A stretch of 64,000 bases of DNA. Origin: Scolanthus callimorphus (taxonomy: Eukaryota > Cnidaria > Anthozoa > Actiniaria > Edwardsiidae). A model generated the notes under the pieces. That model was not told the origin of the DNA and did no database searches. It worked only from the letters and a program-made list of their open reading frames with translations. Position numbers and translations under genes: made by a program. Of the stretch, positions 24,501-34,066 are shown piece by piece. The DNA lies in the NCBI GenBank assembly GCA_033964015.1, contig CM066916.1, positions 26,677,404 to 26,741,403 on the forward strand. Reading direction: 5' to 3'. The stretch's first letter is position 1. Each line of letters opens with the position of its first letter.

Positions 24501-27500
24501 GAAAACCCGGTAAATTTCAAAGGGTTGACACAATAGCATGGGCTGGATGTTAAGAGGTGCTATCACATGATTTTGGCCCTGCACATCTTTTGTTTCATGC
24601 TCATCTAATATACATGTCTGAGTGTGAACTGAATCTCCGGCTGGATTTTGGTACTTATGGATCATAACCCTGGCCACAGACAAAATACCCTGGTTACCAG
24701 AGGCTCGAAGCTTCACTTGTTTACTGACACGCTAAGTCAAGACGCCGCGATAACGGCGGCTTGACACAAGGAGCGAAGCGACGAGCCTCTGGCCTCACGG
24801 CCTTGTTTTTTCAGTTCCGTTAGTACAGAATTTGTGCTACGGAGCTGATTGGCTGGTTGCTCATAATCCACCGAAGGCGCTTTCTGATTCGTGAGCTGAC
24901 AGCACGTGATTCATGTTATGTTTGACCTTTGAAACCAACGCGCGGAGGCACAGACAAAGTTGATTCCAGGCGCGGGATAATCTATGTTTTCAGATTTTTG
25001 AACTAAAAACCTCAAAGAAAGACCAAAGACAGGTTCTATTTTAATTTTCTTAAATGAAAAGATTGACTTTTGCCGTGGTTCTAGCAGTTTGAGTAAAAGC
25101 TTTTGAGCTTTGATTAAATCGTCGAAGCGTAACTTGCAAACATCAAACCATCAAACTTTGACAGCTGAGACAAAGAAACATGAAACCATGTGTGACTGGA
25201 ACTGAGAAAACAAGGCCATGAGGCCAGAGGCTCCTCGCTTCGCTTGTCGATCAGTAAATTAAGCGTTTTGTAAAGGAGTGAAGTTTGGAGACTCTGGTAC
25301 CCAGGGTACAGACAAAAGGATTCCACTGTAAAATGGAACAAAGAGATAGTACAATAACAGGGTGCCAGGTTTCCTAACCCTTCCCCTCTATAAACTATGA
25401 TGCCACAGAATGTCAAATTCTTGTAGGACAAAAGTCTTTCTAACCAATAAGAGCTACAGGATGCTCAAATGAGCATATTATGATGCTCAAATGAGCATAT
25501 GAGTAATATAAAAAAATAAGGCTAAATGACCTCACCTGTTGAACAGTTAAAATGTCAGTACCCTGAACAGCCATCACTGCTAGCTCCTTCAAGGCATTTC
25601 TCTCTTAAATGGTATCTCTAAGATTCCAGAGTCCAGCAGCACTAGGTTTCTATTCTTCAGTTTTGTTAGCCTGTTTCTAGACAGACCACGGATCTTGAAA
25701 GCTGCCTGACTCAAAATTGAAGAAAAAATCAGAAGTACTAAAAAATGTCAGAGACAAGAAAAAGGATCCCTGCCTTAAGGGCACATGTAACATGCAACAT
25801 TTGTGTCCTGCTTGTTTCCCAGAGTGGCTAAACTAGGACATCACATGCTTGTGTCTCAGGAACACAAAATATTTCTTGTCTTGAGAAGAAATTTTTTTGT
25901 TCCCCAGTTACAAATTCAAAAATTTGTTGCTAAATCGGGAAACATGAAGGAAACATATGTCTGGTAGCCTGCATAGAGGCTCTAAAGGAAAGGGAGTTGT
26001 GGCGAGCAAAAACAAGAAGAAGTATGGCCGCAAGGAGAACCAATGGCGGCCGCGCTTCTTCCGGTTTTCGCTAACCATGACTTCCTCCCCTTCCCTTTAG
26101 AGCCGCTATGCAGGCTATGGTCTGCCTACACACTACATGGACCTAGTCCATAGCCAGGGCTTTAGTTTTAGGGTGCAACAAGAATGATGATAACAAGAAT
26201 ATTTTTTTCCTCACCTCTATTAACTTTTGCCCTTTTAATGGACATTCTTTCATAAACTCGCAAAAATGACTCTCAAGGTCTCCTTTAATCACTGCAAAAA
26301 AAAACAGTACATAACTGTCAACATTGGAAATGCACTGTTTATATCTTTCTAGGTAGTATTGAATTAAGTATCAATCCTGTGATTATTTCACTAGTCAATG
26401 AGGGGAGCCAGGGCTTGAAGTAAATTGGGCAATTCCAGAAAATACCCCCACAACAGGTGGCACTAGTTTTTGACCCTCCCAAGCATCCAGAATTTCCAAA
26501 ATGGCTTACCCCCACATGCATGTAGAATTCTGGACAGGTTAAACTAGCTTCCAGCCTTGAAAGCCCCCCATGCAAGCAGAATTCCAAGCTTGACCCCTTC
26601 CCATTTGGAATTTCCAAAAGCCACCCATGGTAGGGGTACATTATACTTTCAGAAATTGCCCATTATTTTAATAATATAGAAAAAAGAAAAACAGTATGCA
26701 ATCTGTAACCTTACATCCCTGTACAGCCCACAATTTTATAACAAACTTTTAAAAAATCAAGCCTTCCTTTAAAAACTTATCCATATCATCAATATCTCAT
26801 TAACCTCCTTTGCTCAGGCCATAAAGGAAGTTATGTTGGGGCTGACAGAATTTGTAATGGCAGGCTTTGGGTGGTTTACATTATAGTTTTTTCAAGTATA
26901 ATGAGAAGGAGAAATCAGTGTAAAAGCCATTCTTCTTTAATTTGCAAAGTCATTCTAGTTAACTAGTTAGCAACTCTAGTTAGACTTTACCAACCAGACC
27001 ATAGAGGTATTATCTAAAAGGTATGTCTTGTTTCTAGCCATACTGCCTTTGGGTCTGGGTGCGTCTGGCATGATAGCTCACTAAGCTGAACCTTGATTGA
27101 AATAGCTGTATAGCACTGTTTATCAACATTTCCATTATAATGCCAACGTGCCAACCATAGATTGAAAAGTGCACTTTGTTCTGTGAACTAATCGATCTCT
27201 GATTGGCACAGTAACAAAATTTATGGATGACATCAGCGTGAACAGCGCTAACATTATTTATGAGCACACAGAGGGAGGGGGAGGTCAGAACAATATAGGG
27301 GGACAATGAGGATAATGATGGTATTTCAGGGGCGTAGCCAGGGGGTGGGCCCGGGACCCCCCCCCCCCCCCCCCCCCCCCGTCCATTCTAGCAACCGACA
27401 ATACAGTTCATGTATGGGACACCAATATTTAAAATACAGGTAAAAATATCTTACAACGGGCCCCTTGGGACTCTTCCTATTAAAAATCAAGGCTATGCCC

Positions 27501-30162
27501 CTGTATTTACCTTGTTTTGCCTGGAGCCATTTGCTAAACTGATTAAATATCACCAGTCCAAACCTCACCAGTACTTTAGGGCCTTGTAGGAGGAAACTGT
27601 CCACCATGGAAACCTGTGACAGGAAGGTCAGAGTGAAATGACAGGTAGGGGTGGCGAATGGTCCCTCGAAAAAACTGTTTTCTTGCAAAATTTTAGGCGT
27701 TCTCGAATTCTCATATTTTTAATTTGATGTTCTCGGATCTTGGATTTTTTTTCACGTTGTCTCGGATCTCGGAATTTCCTGTTTGTTGTGTTTATGGCGA
27801 ATCTCAAATCGAGTTCTCTATCTCGGATTTTGCAAACGGCGTCCTTGCGTTCTCAGAATTTCTCGCCTTGACCATTCGCCACCCCTACAGGTCTGCAGAA
27901 GTCTCTCTGCTTGTGTGTCTGTTCTCTCTGCTTGTGTGTCTGTCTGCTAAGTATCGTCGACTAAGTATCAGACAACTATTCTGCACAATCTCACAGGATA
28001 ATGGTTTAATATCCAACAGGGATTTTCCTAATCTACCGGTACCACATACTAGCAACAAATTCTCGCACTTACCAATGTCCAAAAGTCTAGGAACTCAAAT
28101 ATCCACTGCATCCAGTAAGGAAACATTACAGTGCCTTTGGCAACAGTTGTATCTGTGGATTCTTCTATAAATTGTTTTAAATGCCTGTATGCTTGTTTCT
28201 GTGGATGAAACAGGTATAACATATTCGCCATTAGTTCATATGCACCATTAGTTTTTAGTAAAATTTATGTCATGTCTTTGTACAATTCAAAATTCTCATG
28301 TAATACCAACTTGCTTGACACAAGCAATCAATACCAAGAAAGTCATTGCCAGCCTGAATTTTCAGCCGCCTTTTCTCACCAACACCCCAAACTCATTATG
28401 GTAGGAAAAAAACATCCCAGAACCAACTTCCTAAAGCATGGCCAGGAACTGCATGATCCTCAGGATGGAGAATGGATTCTCATTGGTGAATTTCTTAATG
28501 AGATCTATGCAGATTCATGGTAGTCCACATATTAATCTAATAAAATATGTGGGCTACCATATATAAATCTACCTTTGACTGGTTCTCTTGTCACCGAACA
28601 TTATCTATATTATAGAGCTCCTGTGAATCATGCAATTTCTCATGTTTTTGGAAGTTGGTGTTTAGTCATTTTGTTTTTCTCCTGCAATGAGAGTGTTGGA
28701 GACTAATGAGTCACTTACCATGAAATGCTTTAAGCAGTCCTGAAATGTTTTGGCCATCACAGAAACTGCTCTCTGACTTTGGTCTAGTAGTGAGCGGCGC
28801 GAGTCTAGCAGTGATGTCAAACAGGCATAGCAGTCACCCTCCCCCATAAAATGTAAAAACAATGCCGCCAGGGAGGGAAGTATTGGACAGAACTGAATAT
28901 CGGGATGGATCTGTGTTAGGATGTACATAACCCGTAGTACTGTCCTTTCTCCTGATTGGTCAAGGTAATACAAAGTGGGCAGTTTGTCTGTGCCAGTGAA
29001 CATGCTTGTTGACAATGCTGATGGAACATGGATTCCTTAAAAGAGAAAAACAATTTTAAGGTGAAATAAAAAAAACATAAATGTATGCACGTGTATACCG
29101 CAAATATCCATATCCATGTTCAAATGCGGTTTACAGATGTGGATGTCTGATCCCCAAGATGTGGACTGCAATTTTATGCATGCAGTTTATAATCATGAGT
29201 GGTTGTTAGGTATATCATACTGTGGTGAGCACTGTGGTTGTTTAATGTCCCTCGCATAGTGGTTACTAGTGTAGTGGGCTTAGAGATGGGACCTCGGTTT
29301 ATTGTCTCATCCAAAAGATGTGAAACACAGGAGAAATGAGGAATCACTTCAACCCATGATGAGCACAAGGTGAGAGGCAAGCACTTTACACGCTACACCA
29401 CCCGTGCTTCACAGGTGGTTAACAGTCATACTTCACAAGCCACAAGCATGTAGTCTCTCATGTACTGACCTATTTTTGAGTTGGAAAAAAGGAGAAACTT
29501 ACTTGAGTGGTGACTGCCTAGAAAAGCATGATTAAATTATTGAAATCATTCAACAACTCAATCAGGAGGGAAAATTTTTGTGCTATCCAGCGTAGAACTC
29601 CTATAGTTTTGTAAAAAAGTTTTAACATTTCGTTTGAATAGTTTTATGTCTCAAAACGCATGTTGTCAAGGCCGGTTCATAATGTTGTCAAGGAATGTCG
29701 TCAATGTTGCGACAAAGTTTACTTGACACCATTATAAACTCTACTTGACAACATACTTTATACTTAGACACCAAAACAAACAAACAAACATTAGCCATTC
29801 CACACTCAATTCACATGCAAAGATCAGAGGTCAAACTTGAGGTCATGCAATTTCCTTCTGCTCACCAATATCAGCAAGGGTATCTTGAAGGTAGTTTGGA
29901 TTATTTTGAAGTTTTTCTGCCCCGCCACTAACAAGCCTCCACAAAGTAGCCCTGTATTTGGTCTCACACCTTGACGAATCATCGCTTTCACACGTTTTGT
30001 TTCAGATCCGCTTGATTTTTCCAGCCATCTTTGGACTGCACCCCCTAAAGTTTCGTCCTTGTAACGAATGCTATGCATGTACGTTCGCTGAGTTTCCCGC
30101 TTGTCTTCGCTCACCCATTGAGTAAAAAAGCTGTCTTGAATTTCTTTCAATTCGACTTCCAT
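18598..30162 (-). CDS. TBC1D24: TBC1D24-like TBC + TLDc domain protein, ten exons
   Basis: TBC1D24 couples a Rab-GAP-type TBC domain to a TLDc domain and acts in vesicle trafficking and oxidative-stress protection. Minus-strand coding exons: 30162-29866, 29035-28719, 28198-28073, 27613-27511, 26291-26215, 25705-25536, 23706-23630, 22375-22303, 21730-21525, 18736-18598. All have GT-AG borders with matching phases once one base is added in exon 1 (near 29,957) and one in exon 6 (near 25,607). About 528 residues; human TBC1D24 is 559. TBC signatures: LWRLVSGGAEKL, HPDIQFCPILPSLAALFLHF, MVDSFLLQGPKVL. TLDc signatures: SSWLPNRIRIKKP, TVLLIKTDAGD, LTFFGTGESFVFTL, CLMIGAG, IWLDGDL, TFNNEPL. The canonical TBC arginine finger is not obvious, as in TBC1D24. 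Exon 9 lacks the long insert of the vertebrate TLDc. It ends EVLGFIS. The start (MEVELKEIQ) is the first Met of the first exon found. Confidence 0.85.
18737..21524. repeat. TBC1D24-like intron 9: direct repeat and foldbacks
   Basis: About 19,352-19,475 and 19,531-19,656 are near-identical direct copies (ctagggctctggcgtggcgaag and following). About 19,718-19,867 is a foldback with arms containing tgatctccagaataaacaatgtc. About 20,855-20,975 is another, with caggctctcct and aggagagcctg. Two stacked palindromes (agaatcagctagctgattct, gaatcagcatgctgattc) lie at 19,986-20,032. Confidence 0.6.
20292..20730 (-). CDS. Unrecognised two-exon candidate gene inside the TBC1D24-like intron
   Basis: An ATG at 20,730 in a typical context (aaaatggcggcg) opens 56 codons (MAANVDTNSQLHN and on) to a possible donor at 20,562. 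After a 74-bp candidate intron with a good acceptor (tttttgttttccag), exon 2 starts at 20,487 and stays open in the matching phase (RHQHYRTATKALNFDNHRSL) to a possible donor at 20,292. The product is hydrophilic, looks helical and matches no family I recognise. It could be a nested gene, the 5' part of a longer gene, or a fragment carried in by a mobile element, since repeats flank it. Amino-acid usage looks protein-like but nothing proves expression. Confidence 0.3.
21731..22302. other. TBC1D24-like intron 8, no feature recognised
   Basis: AT-rich intron of about 570 bp between exons 8 and 9. I see no repeat termini or coding pattern. Confidence 0.4.
22852..23324. mobile_element. TIR element with CAGTG ends (hAT-like), intron 7
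   Basis: The ends cagtgctcgacctt and aaggtcgagcactg are a perfect 14-bp inverted repeat. Further similarity inside includes cttgtcctgggcaagtaa and gggcaagtaacttttc. CAGTG termini are typical of hAT elements, but the expected 8-bp duplications (agaatatg, gaatgcat) do not match well. 473 bp, no transposase. Confidence 0.6.
23772..23908. mobile_element. 138-bp MITE family, copy 3 (inverse)
   Basis: It matches the inverse of 15,426-15,563 and 27,109-27,250, starting tagtgctgttcatgctgac, with caatctacggttgg in the middle and aatgttgataaac near the end. Confidence 0.55.
24686..25308. mobile_element. MULE-like foldback element with perfect 9-bp target duplication
   Basis: The 623-bp element starts taccctggttaccagag and ends ctctggtacccagggta. 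Inner arms (gcgacgagcctctggcctcacggccttg and its inverse) extend the inverted repeat. Direct copies of cagacaaaa flank it at 24,677-24,685 and 25,309-25,317. A 9-bp duplication with long inverted repeats is typical of Mutator-like elements. No transposase, so non-autonomous. It lies in TBC1D24-like intron 6. Confidence 0.8.
25392..25462 (-). pseudogene. Decayed copy of the TBC1D24-like TLDc exon 9
   Basis: The minus strand here aligns without gaps over about 75 bases to the start of exon 9 (21,730-21,650), roughly three quarters identical by eye. Shared stretches include ttagaaagactt against tcagaaagactt, and tttgacattctgtggca against tttgacattctttggca. The downstream part of the exon is not recognisable and no reading frame is kept. 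It is a relic exon between exons 6 and 7. Confidence 0.65.
25965..26117. mobile_element. Foldback MITE, TBC1D24-like intron 5
   Basis: The left end (tagcctgcatagaggctcta and following) and the right end (the inverse, with tagagccgctatgcaggcta) form arms of about 45 bp. The centre is GC-rich (gccgcaaggag). No target duplication resolved. Confidence 0.65.
26292..27510. repeat. TBC1D24-like intron 4: GGAATTTCC minisatellite, MITE copy, C28 run
   Basis: About 26,430-26,650 holds degenerate GGAATTTCC/GGAATTCC units. The stretch 27,109-27,250 is copy 2 of the 138-bp MITE (tatagcactgtttatc at the left, gtgaacagcgcta at the right). A C-run of more than 20 bases lies at about 27,357-27,380. Confidence 0.55.
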
Positions 30163-31212
30163 ACTTGCGGCCTCTGTACGTTATAGAAATCCTCTACTTA
30201 TATTTTCGTTCTGACTCCAAGTGCAGTGAAGTGCAAACAACTGCAGTCAACCAACGACTTCGCGCTAGATGTAATCAGTCATTTCATCAGTTGTCGTGCT
30301 GTTTCTATTCTTGACTTAGTAAATTGTTCCTTGTTCATTGAGTAAACAATCTGGAAGGATTCTTTCCCATGAAATCAAATAGTACTTTGCAGAAATCGAA
30401 AGTCACTTGCTTCTGTGAAGAGGAAATCTCTGGCAACAAACTAGACAAAGATTCTGGTATAAACTTTGGGGTTAGCCATTAACTTAATTAAAAATATAAG
30501 CTGCTTCAAAAATAGCAAATCATAGTCCAAAAATAGTCTGTGTATCTATATGTTGGCTTCAAGTGTCTTTTCCGGCCTCCATTGCCGCAAAAGTCAGTCA
30601 AAAACACCTGAATATCACATGTTTTCGACCTTCCTCCTTCTATTTCGTTCCCAGGTTGGTTGTCACTCGAATAATCCCCCACAGGGAGACCGCAAACCAA
30701 TTTTGTTTCAGGAAAAATGCCATGCAGTGAACAACAGAAACCAGGGACGTGTGAAACATCAGAAGCTCATGAGCTTCTGGAAACATATAACTTAGTTGAA
30801 ACGTGTAACAGACGAATGAATCTGATGTAACAACCAGCGAACAACTCGCGATCACAAAACACCATATTTATTTGGAAAATAAATACCCTTGCAATGCCTT
30901 TGCGTGCAGCCAATCAAAATTCATTTAGACTTTTCCGTTGGGATTGCACGCGCATTCGAATTGTTTTCCATTGGTTTTAGAAGCGCGCTTATATGTTTCT
31001 GGTGACAACTCGTGGCTATGAAAAACAACGGAAATTCCTATTATAATCAGAATATTTTGCTGCAAGTTACTGGAATATGTCTTATGTTAAATGATTTATT
31101 GAAACCAGAAGCTCATAAGTACTTATGAGCTTCTGTTGAAACTAAATACTTATGCGAGTACAAAGTTCATATTATGTAAACCTGCACCATCTGTACAATG
31201 CGACACATGCCG
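30163..31212. repeat. Intergenic region left of the Polinton with two related palindromes
   Basis: A perfect 18-bp palindrome at 30,761-30,778 (agaagctcatgagcttct) and a perfect 30-bp palindrome at 31,106-31,135 share the arm agaagctcat and both lie near gaaac motifs. The TBC1D24-like promoter should lie just right of 30,162. Weak similarity to the right flank outside the Polinton suggests the inverted repeats once reached to about 31,150. Confidence 0.45.
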
Positions 31213-31276
31213 ACAAAACTGCAAAATAATTAACGCACATTAAATAAAGTTATTATTTTTATTTAAGTTAAAAAAC

Positions 31277-31340
31277 ACTTTGAAACACCGTGAAAAAACC
31301 GTGGGATACATGTCCACGGTTTTTCACGGTGTTTCAAAGT
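31277..31340. repeat. Long hairpin inside the left terminal repeat
   Basis: The arm actttgaaacaccgtgaaa is followed after the loop gatacatgt by its inverse (tttcacggtgtttcaaagt), then a run of about 14 T. It is absent from the right repeat, so it is a later insertion or a remnant lost on the right. Confidence 0.75.
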
Positions 31341-31516
31341 TTTTTTTTTTTTTCACATACAGATAAAACCGTTTCATGACCCACGTTTTCACAGCATCAA
31401 ATTATGTTTTGGTCTTAACTTTACTGTCCGCCAATCAAACTATCTGAGACAATGAAACTCTTGCTCTTAACTGGCTTCCCTTGGAACTAAAATCAGACAA
31501 CGTCGAGACGGAACAG

Positions 31517-31602
31517 AGTAGTTATAATACGCCGATTCTGGCGCAATCGCATTTTGAAATTGAAAAAACGGCTTAAAGAGATAGATTTCCATATTAATAA
31601 AC
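31517..31602 (+). promoter_or_regulatory. TIR promoter of the methyltransferase gene
   Basis: The stretch agtagttataatacgccgat to the start codon is conserved in the right repeat (46,397-46,477, inverted). It includes tataat and a CTTAAAGAGATAGATTT box 20-35 bases before the ATG, resembling the TTTAAAGAT boxes of the structural genes. Promoter function is inferred from conservation and position. Confidence 0.55.
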
Positions 31603-33060
31603 ATGGACAATCAAACAGTGCCAAAGTTGAAAGCCCTCGCCAAAGAGCGAGGCATTCCAAGATATTATAAAATGCGAAAAGCCGAACTCATCGAAGCCTT
31701 GGGCAATACACCGCAAAGACCCATTCCAGCACCAAGGACTAATATACCAGTGCAAAGACCCATTCCAGCACCAAGGACTAATATACCAGTGCAAAGACCC
31801 ATTCCAGCACCGATTTACGAACAGTGTAAAGAAAAACTACGTGTTGGTACAGACTGTAGTGGTATTGAAGCACCAATTCAAGCACTACGCCAACTAGGCA
31901 TTCCATTTAAGCATGTCTTCTCGTCAGAGATTGATAAGTACTGTATACAATCAATTAAAGCTAATTATAATCCTGAAATTCTTTTTGGAGATATAACAAA
32001 ACGTGATATCTCCTCAGTACCGGATATTGACTTATATGTCTGTGGTTTCCCATGCCAACCTTTTTCTACTGCAGGTTATCGGGAAGGTTTTGATCACAAA
32101 TCGGGTAACGTATTCTGGGAGTGTTTAAAAGTTATTCAAGAAAAGCAACCTAAGTATTTCATTTTGGAAAACGTCCCTGGACTACTCAATCATGATAAAG
32201 ATAATACATGGAAAATAATTTGGGGTGAGTTAATAAAGCTCAAAGAATACACTGTTCAATGGAAACTTCTTAACACTAGAGACTACGGTATTCCACATAA
32301 TCGACCAAGACTATATATAGTTGGAACAAAAGAAACATTTAACTGGCCAAAACATAAAGTTCTGGAAAATGTTGCAGATTATGTGGATCATTCCGATAAT
32401 TATGTACATCCAGCGACTGAACGACATCAGGACATTCTGAATCGTTTAGATGACGGCAAAGTTTTTATCGAGTTTGCTTTTGGAGTATCTAGAACCCGTA
32501 CGTATGCCAATGCAGACAAATACGCTTCGTGTATTACGACTAAAGGAAGTATGTGGTGTGTACCAAAACATCGTTACGCAAATACTACAGAATTACATTG
32601 CTTACAGGGATTTTCTGATGAATTTGTCCAAGTAGTTAGTAACACACAAATGAAGAAACAGATTGGTAATACGATGAGTGTTAACGTAATTAAAGAGATA
32701 ATTCTCGAGTTGATGCCACAAAATCCAGTTTCTAACATACCCATGGACGTAACGCTCAAGAATGGTTACAAATGTCTACACGGTAAAATAAAATATTTCT
32801 GTAAAGATTGTTGCGGATCTCAAATCTGTCCTCATAACAACCGTAAATCATATTGCAAAGCATGTAACGCTAGTAGTTTTTGTGAGCATAATCGAGTGAG
32901 ATATATCTGTAAAGAGTGCAACGGGAAAGGAATATGTATTCATGGAAGACAGAAATTCTTTTGTAAGTTATGCGGAGGGTCTCAAATATGTGAACACAAC
33001 AGACGAAAGTCTCAGTGTAAAGCGTGTCACACAACACAAAAACAGCCCACCGAGTGCTGA
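31603..33060 (+). CDS. C5-cytosine DNA methyltransferase with SAP-like N-terminus and zinc-binding C-terminal repeats
   Basis: The enzyme would methylate cytosine C5 in DNA. Of 485 residues, 1-35 form a SAP-like motif (PKLKALAKERGI, RKAELIEALG); 36-70 are repeats of RPIPAPRTNIPVQ. The catalytic domain (about 80-370) shows motif I (GTDCSGIEAP), motif IV with the catalytic Cys (GFPCQPFSTAG), ENV of motif VI, motif VIII (NRPRLYIVG), a target-recognition region and motif X (QIGNTMSVNV). After about 385 come four C-x(2)-H / C-x(2)-C repeats (CEHNRRKSQCKAC), a type seen in large DNA viruses and algae. The frame is intact. It converges on the small gene at 33,170-33,499. The first ~68 codons are shared with the polymerase gene through the terminal repeat. 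It may protect element DNA or silence; that is speculation. Confidence 0.9.
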   Translation: MDNQTVPKLKALAKERGIPRYYKMRKAELIEALGNTPQRPIPAPRTNIPVQRPIPAPRTNIPVQRPIPAPIYEQCKEKLRVGTDCSGIEAPIQALRQLGIPFKHVFSSEIDKYCIQSIKANYNPEILFGDITKRDISSVPDIDLYVCGFPCQPFSTAGYREGFDHKSGNVFWECLKVIQEKQPKYFILENVPGLLNHDKDNTWKIIWGELIKLKEYTVQWKLLNTRDYGIPHNRPRLYIVGTKETFNWPKHKVLENVADYVDHSDNYVHPATERHQDILNRLDDGKVFIEFAFGVSRTRTYANADKYASCITTKGSMWCVPKHRYANTTELHCLQGFSDEFVQVVSNTQMKKQIGNTMSVNVIKEIILELMPQNPVSNIPMDVTLKNGYKCLHGKIKYFCKDCCGSQICPHNNRKSYCKACNASSFCEHNRVRYICKECNGKGICIHGRQKFFCKLCGGSQICEHNRRKSQCKACHTTQKQPTEC

Positions 33061-33169
33061 CAGAATGTCTGAAATTTAAAAAACACACAAGAATTAACTT
33101 TGGTGGAAATTTCAGTTGTGATTTCATAACATAAACCATGTTATGAAAAACCATTAAGTTCATCTATTT

Positions 33170-33499
33170 TTACATACCAATCCACATTATCTCATAGTCC
33201 CAATAGTTCTGACTGGGATTTGTGGTTTTCGGTTTCAAGCCGAGTGGTTTAACAAAGGCGATTCTACCTTGCCAACTGTAATCTTTGAGTTCGAGACAAA
33301 GACGAGCAGGAAGCCATGTTTTAAATGCATTCCCCTCTTTGTTGTTCAAGACAGCAACTAATTGCTCTCCAAATTTCGTCTCAATCTTATCTGTACTTTC
33401 GATGCGGTAAATAATACCCTCAGGCACATCTCTCCATTTTGTTATTGTCTGATGTTGACTTTTACTTTCGTTGAATTGTTCTGCTGTTGGGAACTCCAT
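33170..33499 (-). CDS. Small conserved Polinton protein, possibly OB-fold-like
   Basis: 109 residues (TITKWRDVPEGIIYRIESTD, FGEQLVAVLNN, WLPARLCLEL). The alternating hydrophobic pattern suggests a small beta-barrel, and I recall similar short proteins in cnidarian Polintons, but no catalytic motif is visible. A single-stranded DNA-binding role is possible and unproven. The start follows a short A/T-rich leader without the TTTAAA box. Intact frame. Confidence 0.6.
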   Translation of the reverse strand: MEFPTAEQFNESKSQHQTITKWRDVPEGIIYRIESTDKIETKFGEQLVAVLNNKEGNAFKTWLPARLCLELKDYSWQGRIAFVKPLGLKPKTTNPSQNYWDYEIMWIGM

Positions 33500-34066
33500 C
33501 TTTTATTATTGAATACGTATCTCCTTAAGTTATTTTTTGTGTTGTGATTTCATAATCACATTCGTAACGCAAATTTCCACCAAAGTTTTCATTATAAAAA
33601 ATAGCAAAACTGGCATCGCCGCAAAGCGATATAATTGCCAGAAACCCCTCGGGTTTTTTCTTTCAACTGCTGCTCTCGCTGCTCTCTTGTCCCGAGGGGT
33701 TTTTTGTCTTTGTTCTTGGTCCAGGCCTGGGTCCTTGGCCTCCTTTGGGCTCTGGTGATTCCATCGCGGACTTCACTTGAGATGAGATTTTATTTAACTA
33801 AGTTCACACACACTCTCCCCGGGGTTTGTATGGCGGGGGACCATACAAAGGCGCCATATAAAATACTCCCCCAGTATTTTATATGGACAACATATAACGT
33901 TCGCTAGAATATATATACGTCGAGGTTTTGAAAAATTTCTCCATGTGGGAGCAAAGTATTCGACATGGTCGAATTGGATTTGGCTGATACGCATGCGCGA
34001 CCCATCTCATAACCTCTGACGTCACAGGAAGTCTCTCGTCGCGTTATCCGTCTTGTTGCGTGACGG
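33500..34066. other. Polinton intergenic region with three hairpins
   Basis: Inverted repeats: aacccctcggg (33,643-33,653) with cccgaggggtt (33,691-33,701), each followed by a T-run; tttgtatgg (33,825-33,833) with ccatacaaa (33,841-33,849); ccatataaaatact (33,854-33,867) with agtattttatatgg (33,873-33,886). No coding frame with support. This is where another Polinton might carry a gene. Confidence 0.6.

Larger units (their letters stand above)
31213..31806 (+). repeat. Left terminal inverted repeat of the Polinton
   Basis: It has three parts. Outer block 31,213-31,265 (acaaaactgcaaaataatta to tttttattta) matches 46,540-46,592 inverted with one mismatch by eye. Middle block 31,266-31,516 has no counterpart. 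Inner block 31,517-31,806 matches 46,193-46,477; it holds the promoter and the first ~68 codons of the methyltransferase gene, and the coding part looks identical. Confidence 0.9.

Noticed and set aside
32870..33163. Minus-strand frame opposite the methyltransferase tail
   Set aside because: Antisense of the zinc repeats; no independent support.
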